Assembly (NCBI GenBank): GCA_947495915.1
Contig: CANMAW010000005.1
Span: forward strand, 186,001 to 250,000
Reading direction: 5' to 3'
Length of the DNA stretch: 64,000 nt
DNA from: Maribacter algarum (ex Lu et al. 2025) (nom. illeg.)
GTDB taxonomy: Bacteria; Bacteroidota; Bacteroidia; Flavobacteriales; Flavobacteriaceae
This document shows positions 17,458 through 28,071 of the stretch, in pieces (position 1 is the first letter of the stretch; each line of letters begins with the position of its first letter). The notes below the pieces were generated by a model, which saw only the letters and a list, made by a program, of their open reading frames with translations, did not search any database and was not told the DNA's origin. Made by a program: the position numbers and the translations under genes.

Positions 17458-20400
17458 TTAACGATATAATGTAAAATGACCCACATACCTTTGCTTACTT
17501 TTGTCATTTGCATTCACAACATACCAATAATCACCTGTTGGCAATGGCTCTCCGGTATCTTCATACATACCGTCCCATTTACTAACTTGATCTAAAGTTT
17601 TAACCACACGACCATAGCGATCATAGATTTTCACCTCAATATTAGGGAAGAACTCTCTATTATTTGGCGCCCATAAATCATTGTTATTATCACCATCAGG
17701 AGTGAAAAAATTTGGTATATCTAACATTCCTGTAAATTCAAAAGGTATTGTTACTACGGCTGCACAACCTCCTTCATCACGAACTTCAATGGTTACTACT
17801 GTACTTTCATTGGTTGTGAAAACTGTTTCACTACCTGCAGATTCTCCTTGAAAAAAGTATTCGTAATTTCCAAAACCACCTTCCGCTAAAGCAGTAACTT
17901 CATTAGGACCTGTTTTTTCGGCTGTTAAAGTCAATGGTTCGTACAATTCAGTGGTAAATGTTACGGAGTTGGTACAACCATTTTCATGGTAGATGTAAAC
18001 GGTATGATCACCAGTAGGCAAATCTCCCCAAGTGTATTCTGTTCCTGCATTTGCACTTATTGCATCAGTAGGGTCTGCAGGATTTAATGCAAATAACAAT
18101 TCTGGAATTAAACTTGGATTCGCCATGACCACAGTTGCTGTGCTATTTGGAAAAATGCCATCGCAACCATAAACTACCTGTGGCTCTGCAGTAAGGTCAA
18201 CACCAATCGTAATAGGAATTACCACATCACCAGGACATGAATTTGCATCACGAATAAAAACGATATAGGTTTCTCCTCCTACCAAGTTTTCAAAATATAA
18301 ATCATCATTGCGTACATAAGGTTCTGATCCGTCAGAATTCGGACCAACCAAACGGGTTTCATAATAAGTATCAAAAGTAGAGGTGTCTACAAATGGTGTT
18401 CCACCAACAACCGAAATGGTTGCTGTACCGTCTGCAAATCCGATACAAGTTTCTGGGGTAGCGTCTATTAAAGATGCACTTATTACTTCAGGTTCAGTCA
18501 CCTCAACAATTGCTCTTTCAAAACAACCATTTTCATCTTGAATTAGTATTTCATATGAACCAGCTGCTAATTCATCAAAAGTATAAATACCTGGTGTTGA
18601 CGGGTCATTAAAGAATTCATTAAAATGAGGTGCAATTGCGAATTGAATTAACCCTACTCCACCACTATTTACCTCTATGGTTACCGAACCATCAGATGAA
18701 CCGTTACAAGTAACAGGTACTGACGACGGTGTATATACTATAGGATCTGGTCGTAAAATTTCAAAAGGACCAGCAATATCGCTACAGGTTAAACCACTAG
18801 TTACAGCGATATAATAGTCACTACCCTGAGGAAGACCTTCGAATGTACCATTGTCTTGTGGACCACGAAATACGGTTGCAGTGGGTGCAGGAGCAAATGC
18901 ATCAACAGGGTCGCCATTGTATAAGGTAAATACCTCTCCACCAACACCTCCATTAATAAATGATTCAATTCTACCATCTAATTCAGAGGCACATGAAATA
19001 TCATCTGGTAAATTAGGAAGTAAAGTAATACCCGATGCATCTGTCATGGTAATACCATTAGATCTTACTGCTTCGCAGGTATTCGAGGCATTCTTTTTTC
19101 TTACATCAAACTGATATAATACACCAGCACTTCCATCAATCAACAACGATGCACTTGTAGGCATGTCAGTATAGACGCCTATTTGAACACCATTTTCAAA
19201 AGCCAAATACTCATATGTAAAAGCCGGATCAGGATTTGCTATAAATAATCTCATTTCACCTAAACCTCCACAACCAGGCACTCTTGTTTGCACCAATCGA
19301 GGTTCAATCGGTGGTGGTGGATTAACAAAATATGGTACAGTTACAAAACTACAATCATAACTAGACGATATCTCAATGGCATACCAACCTCCGCTTATGA
19401 ATCCGCCGCTAGCACCAATAAATGTAGGTGTATTTTGAAGACCACTCGTTGAAGCAATATCTGTATTATCATTACTATTCAAGTACAACAATCTGTAATT
19501 ATATCCAGCGCCAGGGTAACCACCAGTTGCACCCGGAGTTGCCGTAACAGCATCACCGCTTGTAGGGTCATACGCTTCTAATATGGCATTATTTCCATTT
19601 GGACATTGCAACCCTTGTGGCTCACGAATACCAGCATCAATTTGAGGAACAATTGGCAAATTAATATCAAAAGTATCAGTACAACCTTCCGTATCTCGAA
19701 TTTCAACTCGGTAATCTCCACTAGATAAGTTCTGAAATTCATGGTTGTTTGAAAAAGCCACAACCTCAATGTAACCAGATCCGCTATCTTCTAATAAACG
19801 ATACTCATATGCAGCAGTATCCCAACCGCCTGTACCTGTTGCCTCAATTATGCCCGTATTGTCATTACAACTAACATTACCTATTTCCATTGTAGTAACA
19901 TCTAATACTCCATTTGGGGTACGTATCGTCGCAATATTACTGTCTCCAGAACAGAAAGGCATAGCTGTAGAAGTAATCTCTACAAAGAAGTTACCTCCAG
20001 GTAAGCCACTAATGGTTTCAGGGTTATTTGCTGTATCTAAGTTTCCTGTTGCTAATGGAGTCGTTTTACTAGGGTCATTACCACTATAAACCGTATAACT
20101 ATATAACCCCGTATAATCAGTCACTTCAATACTTAATGCACCGTCAGTACCATTGAAACATTGCACTGGATTTGCCTCCGATATCACCACGATTGGCTCA
20201 ATTGGGTCTACTACAGTATGAATAGGCATTGGATATGCACAACCGTTTGGCAAATTATCTTGTACCTCGAAAAGATAATCGCCTGACGATGGTAAAAATA
20301 CATCTACGTAATTATTTCCTGGGGTATTGGTAACTGGTGCTACGGTCACAGCTGAAACAGTTGAAACAGTAAAATCTGTAGTACCCGAAACCTCAATACG

Positions 20401-23400
20401 AACACGTTCATCATCTCTACAATTTAATGGGTCAACCGCAATTATAGTTGGCACCACATCCATTGGTGGACTTATCGTAACACTTGCTGTTGTTTGACAA
20501 CCGTTATCGTCAATAGCATATACGGTAATATTTTGCGTAGTACCATCATCCACAATTTCAAAAGTATTGCTCGTTTGATAGTTTTCAAAACCAGTAATAC
20601 TATATCTATAATTTGTAGGCGTTCCCGGGTTTGTTATCGTAGCTGTTACAGTCGATGAACTAAATCTATTAGCACCTGATTCACAAACGAAAGGAGTAGC
20701 ATCTGCTGTTATTGAAAATAGAGGTGGTTCTGTAATTATCAATTCACCTGATAAATCCGTACAATTTCTTGCCGTCACTACCTCAACCTCGTAACTACCC
20801 GGACCTAGGTTTGGAAATGATCCAGAAGCATTATTAGTAATTACAGCTCGTGTTGTAAAATTTAATAAACGGTAATCAATTGGTGCATCTACATCGGTAC
20901 CTGCTTGCAAAACAATATCGATACTACCATCATTTTCGGCATTACATGAAATATTTTCAGGCGTAGTTGGTAAAATAACTGGTAGAATTGCAGCATCTAA
21001 ATTGATATTTGTAACTAAGAATGTACAATTGTTAACACCATCAGTTACGTCTCTGTCAGTGACTAGAACTTCATAACTTCCTGGGGCAACTCCAGTAAAA
21101 ATAGGATCATCAGATTGCGTTATTGGTCCAATACCAGCACCTAAGTAATTCGTACCTGTTAATTCATAATCGAAATTACCACTACCTCCATTAGTCGTAA
21201 TTGTAATTTCACCATCGGCATCATTACACGTTGACTCTGTACTAAATCCTCCTGAGGCTGAAATAAACTCGAATACATCTGCAGTACCTTGGCTTGTACA
21301 TCCGTTTGCATCAATTACATCAACCACATAGCTACCTGGGGTATTTACCACATAAGTATATTCCCAAAATGTACCATTATCAACAGGAAATTGAGAATCT
21401 CCGCCTAAAGTAAATCTTGGAGTGTCAACAGATGAAGGCACCCGTACAATAATATCAAACGAAGGTGAAGCAACTGCACATTGATTGTCTACTGCAAAGG
21501 TAGGCACTGGCAATGCAGGATCTAAAGGAATGATTTCAGCATTGGCGAAAGAAGTACACCCTAAGGCATCCTGTACATATACATCATAATTACCCGAAGG
21601 ACCAAAATAAGTAGTACTCGCTGAGAAATCACCTGGCGTTGGTGGTACACCAACATTCATGAATGCGAAGGTATATGGACCACCGCCACCGCCATTACCC
21701 TGAACGGTAATAGATCCATCAGCAGTACAGTTGGCAGGATCGGTATTTAATATATCTATAGAAGGTAGATTCTGATCGACTATAATTCCAACAGCATCTG
21801 TACAGGTATCCGATAGATTTGTAACTAAAATTTGATAGTTGCCTGGCAACGTCAAATGATTATTTGAATAGGGGTCAGCAGTTGTTGTAACAGTTTCTAA
21901 AATCGTTGCAACACCCGTATCATTGTCAATTATTTCCATCTGAAGATCATCACCAATGGTATACCCTGAAACAGTATAAACAATTTCTCCGTTTCTGTTC
22001 ACATCACAGAACCCTGCTGTAGAATTAGCTGTAACATCTAATGGAGAAAACCCGTCAATAGGAGGAATTTCTTGTTCGTATATACATCCGTTAGGAGCCA
22101 ATACTTCTACGGTATATGCTACTCCATATTGAATTCCGTCTGTAGTATTACTAAACGTATGGGTGTCGGGACCAAAAGAATTGTCTAAGGCATAAAAAGC
22201 GCCTTGTCCTAAAATACGAATCTGGTAGGTTGGTACCGTTGGAAAAATAGTAGGCGTTACTTCAACCGTATACGTAAATGTAGAGTCGTCACAAGTTGTT
22301 GGTGGTGTAAAATTAATAGGAGTAATAATAACATCACTCGTACTTATACTAAAAGTATTTTCACTTCTACAACCGTTAGCGTCTAAAGTGACCACAGTAT
22401 AATTACCTGGCACCAAACTTGGGTGGTTAATATTGATAGGTAATGATGCTCTAGCAATATCTGATTCCCTGGTTAGTTCAACACCTAAGTCATCTAAAAC
22501 TATGAAGGTGAAGTTTTCAGTTCCATCAACAACACTTGTTATTTGTAAGCCACCTGCAACAACGTTACCAGCACTACATGTAGCAGGCAATGGATTTAAA
22601 GTTGTACTTGGTGGTGCCGTACCGTCTAAAGGTATGGTTACTGAAGCCGGCAAAGTTTCACAACCTCTAGAATCTCGAACTACATATGGATAGGTCGTAC
22701 CCGCTATTAAATCTGAAAAAGTAGATTGAGTTCCAAAAGGTCCGCCATTAAAGCTAATTTCATAGCCTGGAACGCCACTTGTAGCATCTGGAGTAATGGT
22801 TACTATTCCGTTATTTGTTTCTCCACAGCTTGCAGGTGTTACAGCAACAGTTGCCGGGTCAATTGATTGTGGTGGGTTTAATGTTATCGGTTGTGATTGC
22901 GCAATACATCCTTCATTATCAGAAACTCTAAATAAATAATCTCCTGGAGTGTTTGTATCATAAGTAAATGTGTTCGTAGTAAATGGAGTACTGGCACCAA
23001 AAGTGGTTCCATTATCGATACTTACTTCATACGATTTCGGTGTAGCGTTTGCTAAATATCCACCAGTTACCTGAACTGTAATTTGACCATCAGCGCCACC
23101 ACAAGGAATTTCACCCGTAATACTCGTATTTACTCTTAATTGTGGCCTAACAGTAACACTCAAATCATCAGAACAACCATTAGCATCTTCAACTTCAATA
23201 GTATAGTTCCCCGGACTTAAGTTGGTAAATGTACCTGAGGCTTGTAAAGGTCCGCCATTAATTCTGTATTGATGTGTTCCAATCGCTGCGGTACCGGCCG
23301 TTGAAGTAACGACCATAGTCGCACCAGTTCCTGGTACGTAACAAAAATCAGAAGTAGCGTCAAGACTTATTGTTGGAGCATCAATTGGTGTTAAATCAAA

Positions 23401-25989
23401 AGTAAAATCATCAGTACAACCCTCAGCATCGGTAACTGATAACGTATAAGTACCGGCAACAGAAAGGTTACCAAAAGTTGGTCCTGATTTAGGTCCAACC
23501 GTAGTCACACCTCCAGGATAAACCAGTGTATATCTATTGTTTCCCCAACCCCCAGTTGGTTGCGCTACTACTCTACCTAAATTTCCATTTGCACAACTCA
23601 TGGCGGTAACGTTGCCTGTTAATGATAATGGCGTTGCAGGTTCTGACACCGTAAAACTTGCTGTATCAGTACAACCGGTATCAACATCGGTAACGGTAAT
23701 GGTATAAGTATTTGGCCCTAACCCTGAAATAGAAACACTTCCTGAATTTTGAGCTGCACTCTCTCCTCCACCATTAATATTATAGGTATAATTATTTGCA
23801 AAGCCGTCAATTAAAAAAGCCCCTGACCCATCTGATGCTCCAGTACAAATTTGGGTATCTCCTCCTGCCTGTACCCTAGCACGAATAGTACTGATTACAG
23901 CCGGTGAATATCCTTCTGTATAAGTACAACCGTTAGCATCTCTAATTTGGAAAATATAAGATTGGGTAGCGTCTACACCAATAAAACTATCATTTGCGCC
24001 ATTGTCTAAGGCAGATCCAGCCGGACTAATAATAGCATAGTTAACTATTGCTGCATTGCTAGTAGGAACTAATTGAATATCGACTGTATTTGCAGCACAA
24101 TTACTATTAGTTGCGATAAAATCTATATCCGTTGGTGGATCAATTTCTAAAATAGTTATTGGTGTTAATTCTAATCGACAACCACCGCCATCTTCTATCA
24201 TTGGTGTATAAGTACCTGCTACCAAGTCTGTATACGAAGTTGTTCCACTAAAATTGAGTCCGTCAATACTATAGGTATAACCGCTACCCGAACCGCCACT
24301 CGCAGGTCCGAAATCGATCTGGCCGCCATTAACACCACCTGAACCATCGCAAGTACGATCTGCTATTTTAGTTGCAGATCCTGTAATTACTCCAACTGTT
24401 GAAACCGTTATATCTGGTAAAGGTAAAGTACATTCAAATGCACCTTGTTGGTAACGAACTTCAACACCTGTATAGGTGCCTGCAGCCACTGAAATAGAAG
24501 GGTTTGTCACCCATGCATCACCAGAATTTACACGGTAAGATAAATTGTAACCTCTAGCATCAACCACATTAAAGTTGATTCTAGCTCCTCCATTCGTACA
24601 GGTACCGTCAACACCTGATGCATTGACATCAGGAGGAGATAAATTTTCAACATTTGAAGAAGCTGTTATAGAACAACCATTACTATCAGTAACAATAAAA
24701 TCATAGCTACCAGCAGTAGTTACAGTATATGTTGTTGAACCGGTAAAAGAAGGTTGTACTGGGCCACCGTTTACGGTAAACGTATACGGTGCGGAACCAC
24801 CTGAAGTATTTAAAGTAATATCAACATCAGTTATATTTGAACAACCAAAACTGCTATTTACTTCTGTTGAAGCATCTAAAGGTTGAAGTCCATTACCAAT
24901 AACAATAGGGTTTCCACTAGTATCAACACTTTGACGTGGAGGATCGATACCGTTTAATGGATCACCAGTACACTGCTGTGTTTCTACTTGTACAATATAT
25001 GTTCCAAAACCAACAGCAGCAAAAGTGTAGGTATCTCCTGGAAGGAAAGCTGTAAATTCTTGCGCAGTACCACTACTATCAAGTAAGGTATATTTATAAG
25101 GCCCCGGAACTGTATTGTTTACACTCACAGTAATACTCCCCGTATCACCGGAACAAGCCGCATCAACAAATGTGGCTTCTATTTGAATATCTTGTTGCTC
25201 AATAACAATTGGTTCATATGGGTATTCACATGCACCTGGTGTATTCTGCAGTCTGGCTTTAACATTATAGGTTCCTGCAGGTAAATTATCAAAAATTGGT
25301 CCTTGCCATGGTCCAAAACCACTACCGCTATCAATAGCGAATTCGTAAGCACTTGAAAGATTTGTTATTTGAATTCTGCCATCAACACCACAGATAAAAT
25401 CTCTTTTAACATAACTTTGAGTAATGGTACTTTTTGCAACTTCAAAATAATACCAAGGCCCAGAACCATTAACACGTACACGAAATTCACCACCTGTAGC
25501 AGCTGAAATTGCACTTGCATCTATTGTTAAAGTTTGACCACTTCCAACTGAGGAATAGTTACAAGAAGCATCAGGGCAAGGGGTATTCATATCAGGTGTA
25601 CAACCTCCCGTAACTTGTTCCCATTGAACACTTCCAAAAGGAGAACCTGCAAGAGAAATTACTCGGTCGTCAAAATCTCCACACAAACTAAATCTAGCCA
25701 CTGTACTTCCATCATCTGCACAAGTAACCTCTTCATCGGCCCCTTGAATTATAGTAAAAAACATGGGCATACTGGCCACAGAAGAAGAGACTTCAGTATT
25801 TGCAGTTTTATGTATTTGTGGGGTTTTAGGGCTGTTCTCTTCCTTGGCGGCATGGTCATAATCAGTCGCAGCAATTGTCTCGACGATTAAATCGAAAACA
25901 TTTGTTTTTGCAATTGCCGACGTGCCAACCACAGATAATACCATCAATAAAATGGTGAACAGCAATAGCCGTAAGTTTTTAGGGAGCAT
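17458..25989 (-). CDS. Giant modular T9SS type-B surface protein with about 29 SprB-like repeats
   Basis: A 2,843-residue cell-surface protein. A signal peptide (MLPKNLRLLLFTILLMVLSVVGTSAIA) is followed by a unique region to about residue 195. Then come about 29 modules of roughly 90 residues, each usually with an early Cys (as in ISCNAENDGSIDI) and a closing Gly-Cys (as in VTDSNGCS, VEDANGCSD, VQDALGCTS). This is the SprB-type repeat pattern. The C-terminus (NFFTPDGDNNNDLWAP, EVKIYDRYGRVVKTL, GDYWYVVNANDKSKQRYVGHFTLYR) is a complete type-B sorting domain, so export by the type IX system is expected. Roles as adhesin or gliding adhesin are likely by analogy. No PorP/SprF partner gene is adjacent. 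The frame is intact for over 8.5 kb. Confidence 0.93.
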   Translation of the reverse strand: MLPKNLRLLLFTILLMVLSVVGTSAIAKTNVFDLIVETIAATDYDHAAKEENSPKTPQIHKTANTEVSSSVASMPMFFTIIQGADEEVTCADDGSTVARFSLCGDFDDRVISLAGSPFGSVQWEQVTGGCTPDMNTPCPDASCNYSSVGSGQTLTIDASAISAATGGEFRVRVNGSGPWYYFEVAKSTITQSYVKRDFICGVDGRIQITNLSSAYEFAIDSGSGFGPWQGPIFDNLPAGTYNVKARLQNTPGACEYPYEPIVIEQQDIQIEATFVDAACSGDTGSITVSVNNTVPGPYKYTLLDSSGTAQEFTAFLPGDTYTFAAVGFGTYIVQVETQQCTGDPLNGIDPPRQSVDTSGNPIVIGNGLQPLDASTEVNSSFGCSNITDVDITLNTSGGSAPYTFTVNGGPVQPSFTGSTTYTVTTAGSYDFIVTDSNGCSITASSNVENLSPPDVNASGVDGTCTNGGARINFNVVDARGYNLSYRVNSGDAWVTNPSISVAAGTYTGVEVRYQQGAFECTLPLPDITVSTVGVITGSATKIADRTCDGSGGVNGGQIDFGPASGGSGSGYTYSIDGLNFSGTTSYTDLVAGTYTPMIEDGGGCRLELTPITILEIDPPTDIDFIATNSNCAANTVDIQLVPTSNAAIVNYAIISPAGSALDNGANDSFIGVDATQSYIFQIRDANGCTYTEGYSPAVISTIRARVQAGGDTQICTGASDGSGAFLIDGFANNYTYNINGGGESAAQNSGSVSISGLGPNTYTITVTDVDTGCTDTASFTVSEPATPLSLTGNVTAMSCANGNLGRVVAQPTGGWGNNRYTLVYPGGVTTVGPKSGPTFGNLSVAGTYTLSVTDAEGCTDDFTFDLTPIDAPTISLDATSDFCYVPGTGATMVVTSTAGTAAIGTHQYRINGGPLQASGTFTNLSPGNYTIEVEDANGCSDDLSVTVRPQLRVNTSITGEIPCGGADGQITVQVTGGYLANATPKSYEVSIDNGTTFGASTPFTTNTFTYDTNTPGDYLFRVSDNEGCIAQSQPITLNPPQSIDPATVAVTPASCGETNNGIVTITPDATSGVPGYEISFNGGPFGTQSTFSDLIAGTTYPYVVRDSRGCETLPASVTIPLDGTAPPSTTLNPLPATCSAGNVVAGGLQITSVVDGTENFTFIVLDDLGVELTRESDIARASLPININHPSLVPGNYTVVTLDANGCRSENTFSISTSDVIITPINFTPPTTCDDSTFTYTVEVTPTIFPTVPTYQIRILGQGAFYALDNSFGPDTHTFSNTTDGIQYGVAYTVEVLAPNGCIYEQEIPPIDGFSPLDVTANSTAGFCDVNRNGEIVYTVSGYTIGDDLQMEIIDNDTGVATILETVTTTADPYSNNHLTLPGNYQILVTNLSDTCTDAVGIIVDQNLPSIDILNTDPANCTADGSITVQGNGGGGGPYTFAFMNVGVPPTPGDFSASTTYFGPSGNYDVYVQDALGCTSFANAEIIPLDPALPVPTFAVDNQCAVASPSFDIIVRVPSSVDTPRFTLGGDSQFPVDNGTFWEYTYVVNTPGSYVVDVIDANGCTSQGTADVFEFISASGGFSTESTCNDADGEITITTNGGSGNFDYELTGTNYLGAGIGPITQSDDPIFTGVAPGSYEVLVTDRDVTDGVNNCTFLVTNINLDAAILPVILPTTPENISCNAENDGSIDIVLQAGTDVDAPIDYRLLNFTTRAVITNNASGSFPNLGPGSYEVEVVTARNCTDLSGELIITEPPLFSITADATPFVCESGANRFSSSTVTATITNPGTPTNYRYSITGFENYQTSNTFEIVDDGTTQNITVYAIDDNGCQTTASVTISPPMDVVPTIIAVDPLNCRDDERVRIEVSGTTDFTVSTVSAVTVAPVTNTPGNNYVDVFLPSSGDYLFEVQDNLPNGCAYPMPIHTVVDPIEPIVVISEANPVQCFNGTDGALSIEVTDYTGLYSYTVYSGNDPSKTTPLATGNLDTANNPETISGLPGGNFFVEITSTAMPFCSGDSNIATIRTPNGVLDVTTMEIGNVSCNDNTGIIEATGTGGWDTAAYEYRLLEDSGSGYIEVVAFSNNHEFQNLSSGDYRVEIRDTEGCTDTFDINLPIVPQIDAGIREPQGLQCPNGNNAILEAYDPTSGDAVTATPGATGGYPGAGYNYRLLYLNSNDNTDIASTSGLQNTPTFIGASGGFISGGWYAIEISSSYDCSFVTVPYFVNPPPPIEPRLVQTRVPGCGGLGEMRLFIANPDPAFTYEYLAFENGVQIGVYTDMPTSASLLIDGSAGVLYQFDVRKKNASNTCEAVRSNGITMTDASGITLLPNLPDDISCASELDGRIESFINGGVGGEVFTLYNGDPVDAFAPAPTATVFRGPQDNGTFEGLPQGSDYYIAVTSGLTCSDIAGPFEILRPDPIVYTPSSVPVTCNGSSDGSVTIEVNSGGVGLIQFAIAPHFNEFFNDPSTPGIYTFDELAAGSYEILIQDENGCFERAIVEVTEPEVISASLIDATPETCIGFADGTATISVVGGTPFVDTSTFDTYYETRLVGPNSDGSEPYVRNDDLYFENLVGGETYIVFIRDANSCPGDVVIPITIGVDLTAEPQVVYGCDGIFPNSTATVVMANPSLIPELLFALNPADPTDAISANAGTEYTWGDLPTGDHTVYIYHENGCTNSVTFTTELYEPLTLTAEKTGPNEVTALAEGGFGNYEYFFQGESAGSETVFTTNESTVVTIEVRDEGGCAAVVTIPFEFTGMLDIPNFFTPDGDNNNDLWAPNNREFFPNIEVKIYDRYGRVVKTLDQVSKWDGMYEDTGEPLPTGDYWYVVNANDKSKQRYVGHFTLYR

Positions 25990-26125
25990 AGGTTAAGTCG
26001 AATTGAATAAGAATATCAATACTTTGGGGCGACAAATATTCTTGAGTGTAATTGTTTAAACTTATAAAATGTCTTTATATTTAACTTCTTTTGATGACCT
26101 TATAATATACTTCTAACGTTTGATT

Positions 26126-27250
26126 ATGAAAAATAGTGTAATTATTCTATGTTTGTTCATTCTTTCCATTACACTTTCTTGTGCTCAAAGCGCTAAAAAT
26201 CAAGCAACTAAAGCAAATACAGAGCCTTTTTCAAAGGTGTTATTATTCGATGAAATGCAGGTTCCATGGGGGTTCACTTTCCTACCGGATGGTGCTATTT
26301 TGGCTACAGAAAAATCTGGCAAATTTTATGTCTTAAAAAATGGCTCTAAAACACTGATTTCCAACGCACCCAAAGTTTACAATAGAGGGCAAGGCGGCTT
26401 GTTAGATGTTGTATTACATCCCAATTATAAAGACAATGGGTGGATATATTTTTCCTACACTTCACCTGAAGGAAAATCTAAGGGTGGTCATACTGCCTTA
26501 ATGCGAGCCCAGTTAAAAGATAACTCACTTGTAAACAAAGAATTACTTTATAAAGCTAGTCCGAATACGACCAAAGGACAGCATTTTGGTTCTCGCATTG
26601 CTTTCGATAATGATGGTTATTTATTCTTAGCCATAGGTGAACGAGGTGCTCGTGACGACAACCCTCAAGACATAAAAAGAGATGGTGGTAAAATTTATCG
26701 ATTCAATGACGATGGAAGCATTCCAACAGACAATCCATTTTACAATAAAGAAAACGCTAAAAAAGCTATCTATAGTTACGGCCATCGCAATCCTCAAGGT
26801 TTAATTTTACACCCAAAAACCGGAGAAATTTGGGATCACGAACACGGACCTAGAGGTGGTGATGAAATTAATATAATTAAGGCGGGTGCTAATTATGGAT
26901 GGCCCGTGATTACCTATGGAATAAATTATAGTGGAACATCAATAACAGATAAAACAGAACAAGAAGGCATGGAACAACCCATTCATTATTGGGTGCCTTC
27001 TATTGCACCAAGTGGAATGGCTTTTATTACAACCGATAATTATGGAACTGATTGGAATGGCAGCTTGTTAGTCGGATCTTTGGCATTTCAATACTTAGAA
27101 CGCTTAGAAATGAACGGTACTAAAGTAGTAAAACGCGAAAAATTAATGGAAAATTTAGGTCGTGTACGTGATGTACGCGAAGGGCCTGACGGATTAATTT
27201 ATGTCGCTATTGAAGGTAAAGGCATTTATAAACTAGAACCAAAAAAATAA
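26126..27250 (+). CDS. PQQ-type soluble aldose sugar dehydrogenase lipoprotein
   Basis: A 374-residue lipoprotein (signal MKNSVIILCLFILSITLSCAQ) of the soluble glucose/sorbosone dehydrogenase beta-propeller family. Family segments include VPWGFTFLPDGAILATEKSG, GGLLDVVLHPNYKDNGWIYF, QHFGSRIAFDNDGYLFLAIG, YGHRNPQGL, HEHGPRGGDEIN and GANYGWPVITYG. The conserved His in QHFGSR and the Arg residues of GHRNPQG are those expected for PQQ and substrate binding. It would oxidise aldose sugars outside the inner membrane. The ATG at 26126 gives the best lipoprotein signal. It converges with murQ with eight bases between stops. Confidence 0.9.
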   Translation: MKNSVIILCLFILSITLSCAQSAKNQATKANTEPFSKVLLFDEMQVPWGFTFLPDGAILATEKSGKFYVLKNGSKTLISNAPKVYNRGQGGLLDVVLHPNYKDNGWIYFSYTSPEGKSKGGHTALMRAQLKDNSLVNKELLYKASPNTTKGQHFGSRIAFDNDGYLFLAIGERGARDDNPQDIKRDGGKIYRFNDDGSIPTDNPFYNKENAKKAIYSYGHRNPQGLILHPKTGEIWDHEHGPRGGDEINIIKAGANYGWPVITYGINYSGTSITDKTEQEGMEQPIHYWVPSIAPSGMAFITTDNYGTDWNGSLLVGSLAFQYLERLEMNGTKVVKREKLMENLGRVRDVREGPDGLIYVAIEGKGIYKLEPKK

Positions 27251-27258
27251 GTACTCTT

Positions 27259-28068
27259 TCAGCTTCTTGATTCGATGGCTTTTTTAACAGAACCATGGGT
27301 TTTAAGCAATTGCTCTGCTTCATCGTATTCCACTCCCAACCCTTCCATTACATAACGGGTTCCGCGGTCAACTAATTTATCATTGCTTAATTGCATATTC
27401 ACCATTTTATTTCCTTTAACCCTACCGATCTTTATCATTAGAGCTGTAGAAATCATGTTTAAAACCAACTTTTGAGATGTACCACTTTTCATTCGCGTAC
27501 TTCCTGTCACAAATTCGGGACCTACATTTACTGCAATGGGAATATCAGCAGCAACAGTAAGCGGCGAACCAGGGTTATTCGTGATACCAGCAGTAAGCAA
27601 TCCGTTTTTCTTAGCATCAGCAATTCCTCCTAAAACATATGGCGTAGTACCCGATGCCGCAATACCAACGACTACATCTATATCAGTGATGTTATGGGTT
27701 TGCAAATCCTTCCAAGCTTGAATGCGATCATCTTCCGCATTTTCGACAGCTTTTCGAATAGCAATATCACCTCCCGCAATTAGACCTACTACTCTTTCAT
27801 GGGGCATTCCAAAAGTCGGTGGAATTTCAGAAGCATCTAAAATACCAAGTCTACCACTTGTACCAGCACCAATATAAAAAAGCCTTCCGCCTTTATCAAA
27901 ACGTTCTGCCAATGCATCAACCAACTCCGTAATTTGAGGAATTACCTTAGCAACAGCGTCAGCGATTTTTTGATCTTCTTCATTCATCTTTGATAAGATA
28001 GCAGCAGTGTCTAACTTTTCTAAATTGTCATGATTGGAGGGTGTCTCTGTAATTTTGATATAGTCCAT
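27259..28068 (-). CDS. murQ: N-acetylmuramic acid 6-phosphate etherase MurQ
   Basis: Removes the lactyl ether from MurNAc-6-phosphate to give GlcNAc-6-phosphate and lactate. The 269-residue SIS-fold protein shows RLFYIGAGTSGRLGILDASEIPPTFG with the active-site Glu of DASE. Further landmarks are GLIAGGD, NAEDD with a second conserved Glu, GIAASGTTPYV and the phosphate-binding GSTRMKSGTSQKLVLN. It lies three bases after the DeoR regulator on the same strand and is probably translated from the same message. It joins nagZ and anmK of the facing units in one muropeptide-recovery pathway. Confidence 0.96.
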   Translation of the reverse strand: MDYIKITETPSNHDNLEKLDTAAILSKMNEEDQKIADAVAKVIPQITELVDALAERFDKGGRLFYIGAGTSGRLGILDASEIPPTFGMPHERVVGLIAGGDIAIRKAVENAEDDRIQAWKDLQTHNITDIDVVVGIAASGTTPYVLGGIADAKKNGLLTAGITNNPGSPLTVAADIPIAVNVGPEFVTGSTRMKSGTSQKLVLNMISTALMIKIGRVKGNKMVNMQLSNDKLVDRGTRYVMEGLGVEYDEAEQLLKTHGSVKKAIESRS

Positions 28069-28071
28069 AAA

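Noticed and set aside
18851-19114. Open frame of 87 codons on the plus strand within the giant surface protein gene
   Set aside because: It is antisense to conserved module sequence, has no family features and no promoter. The same applies to similar frames at 19850, 22433 and 25615.
17458-25989. Possibility that the 29 modules are a recent tandem repeat or assembly artefact
   Set aside because: The modules differ strongly in sequence and length, and the frame is intact throughout, so collapse or duplication is unlikely.
26111-26128. TAACGTTTG before the sugar dehydrogenase as a -7 promoter
   Set aside because: The spacing has three bases instead of two and it nearly touches the ATG, leaving no room for a transcription start before the gene.
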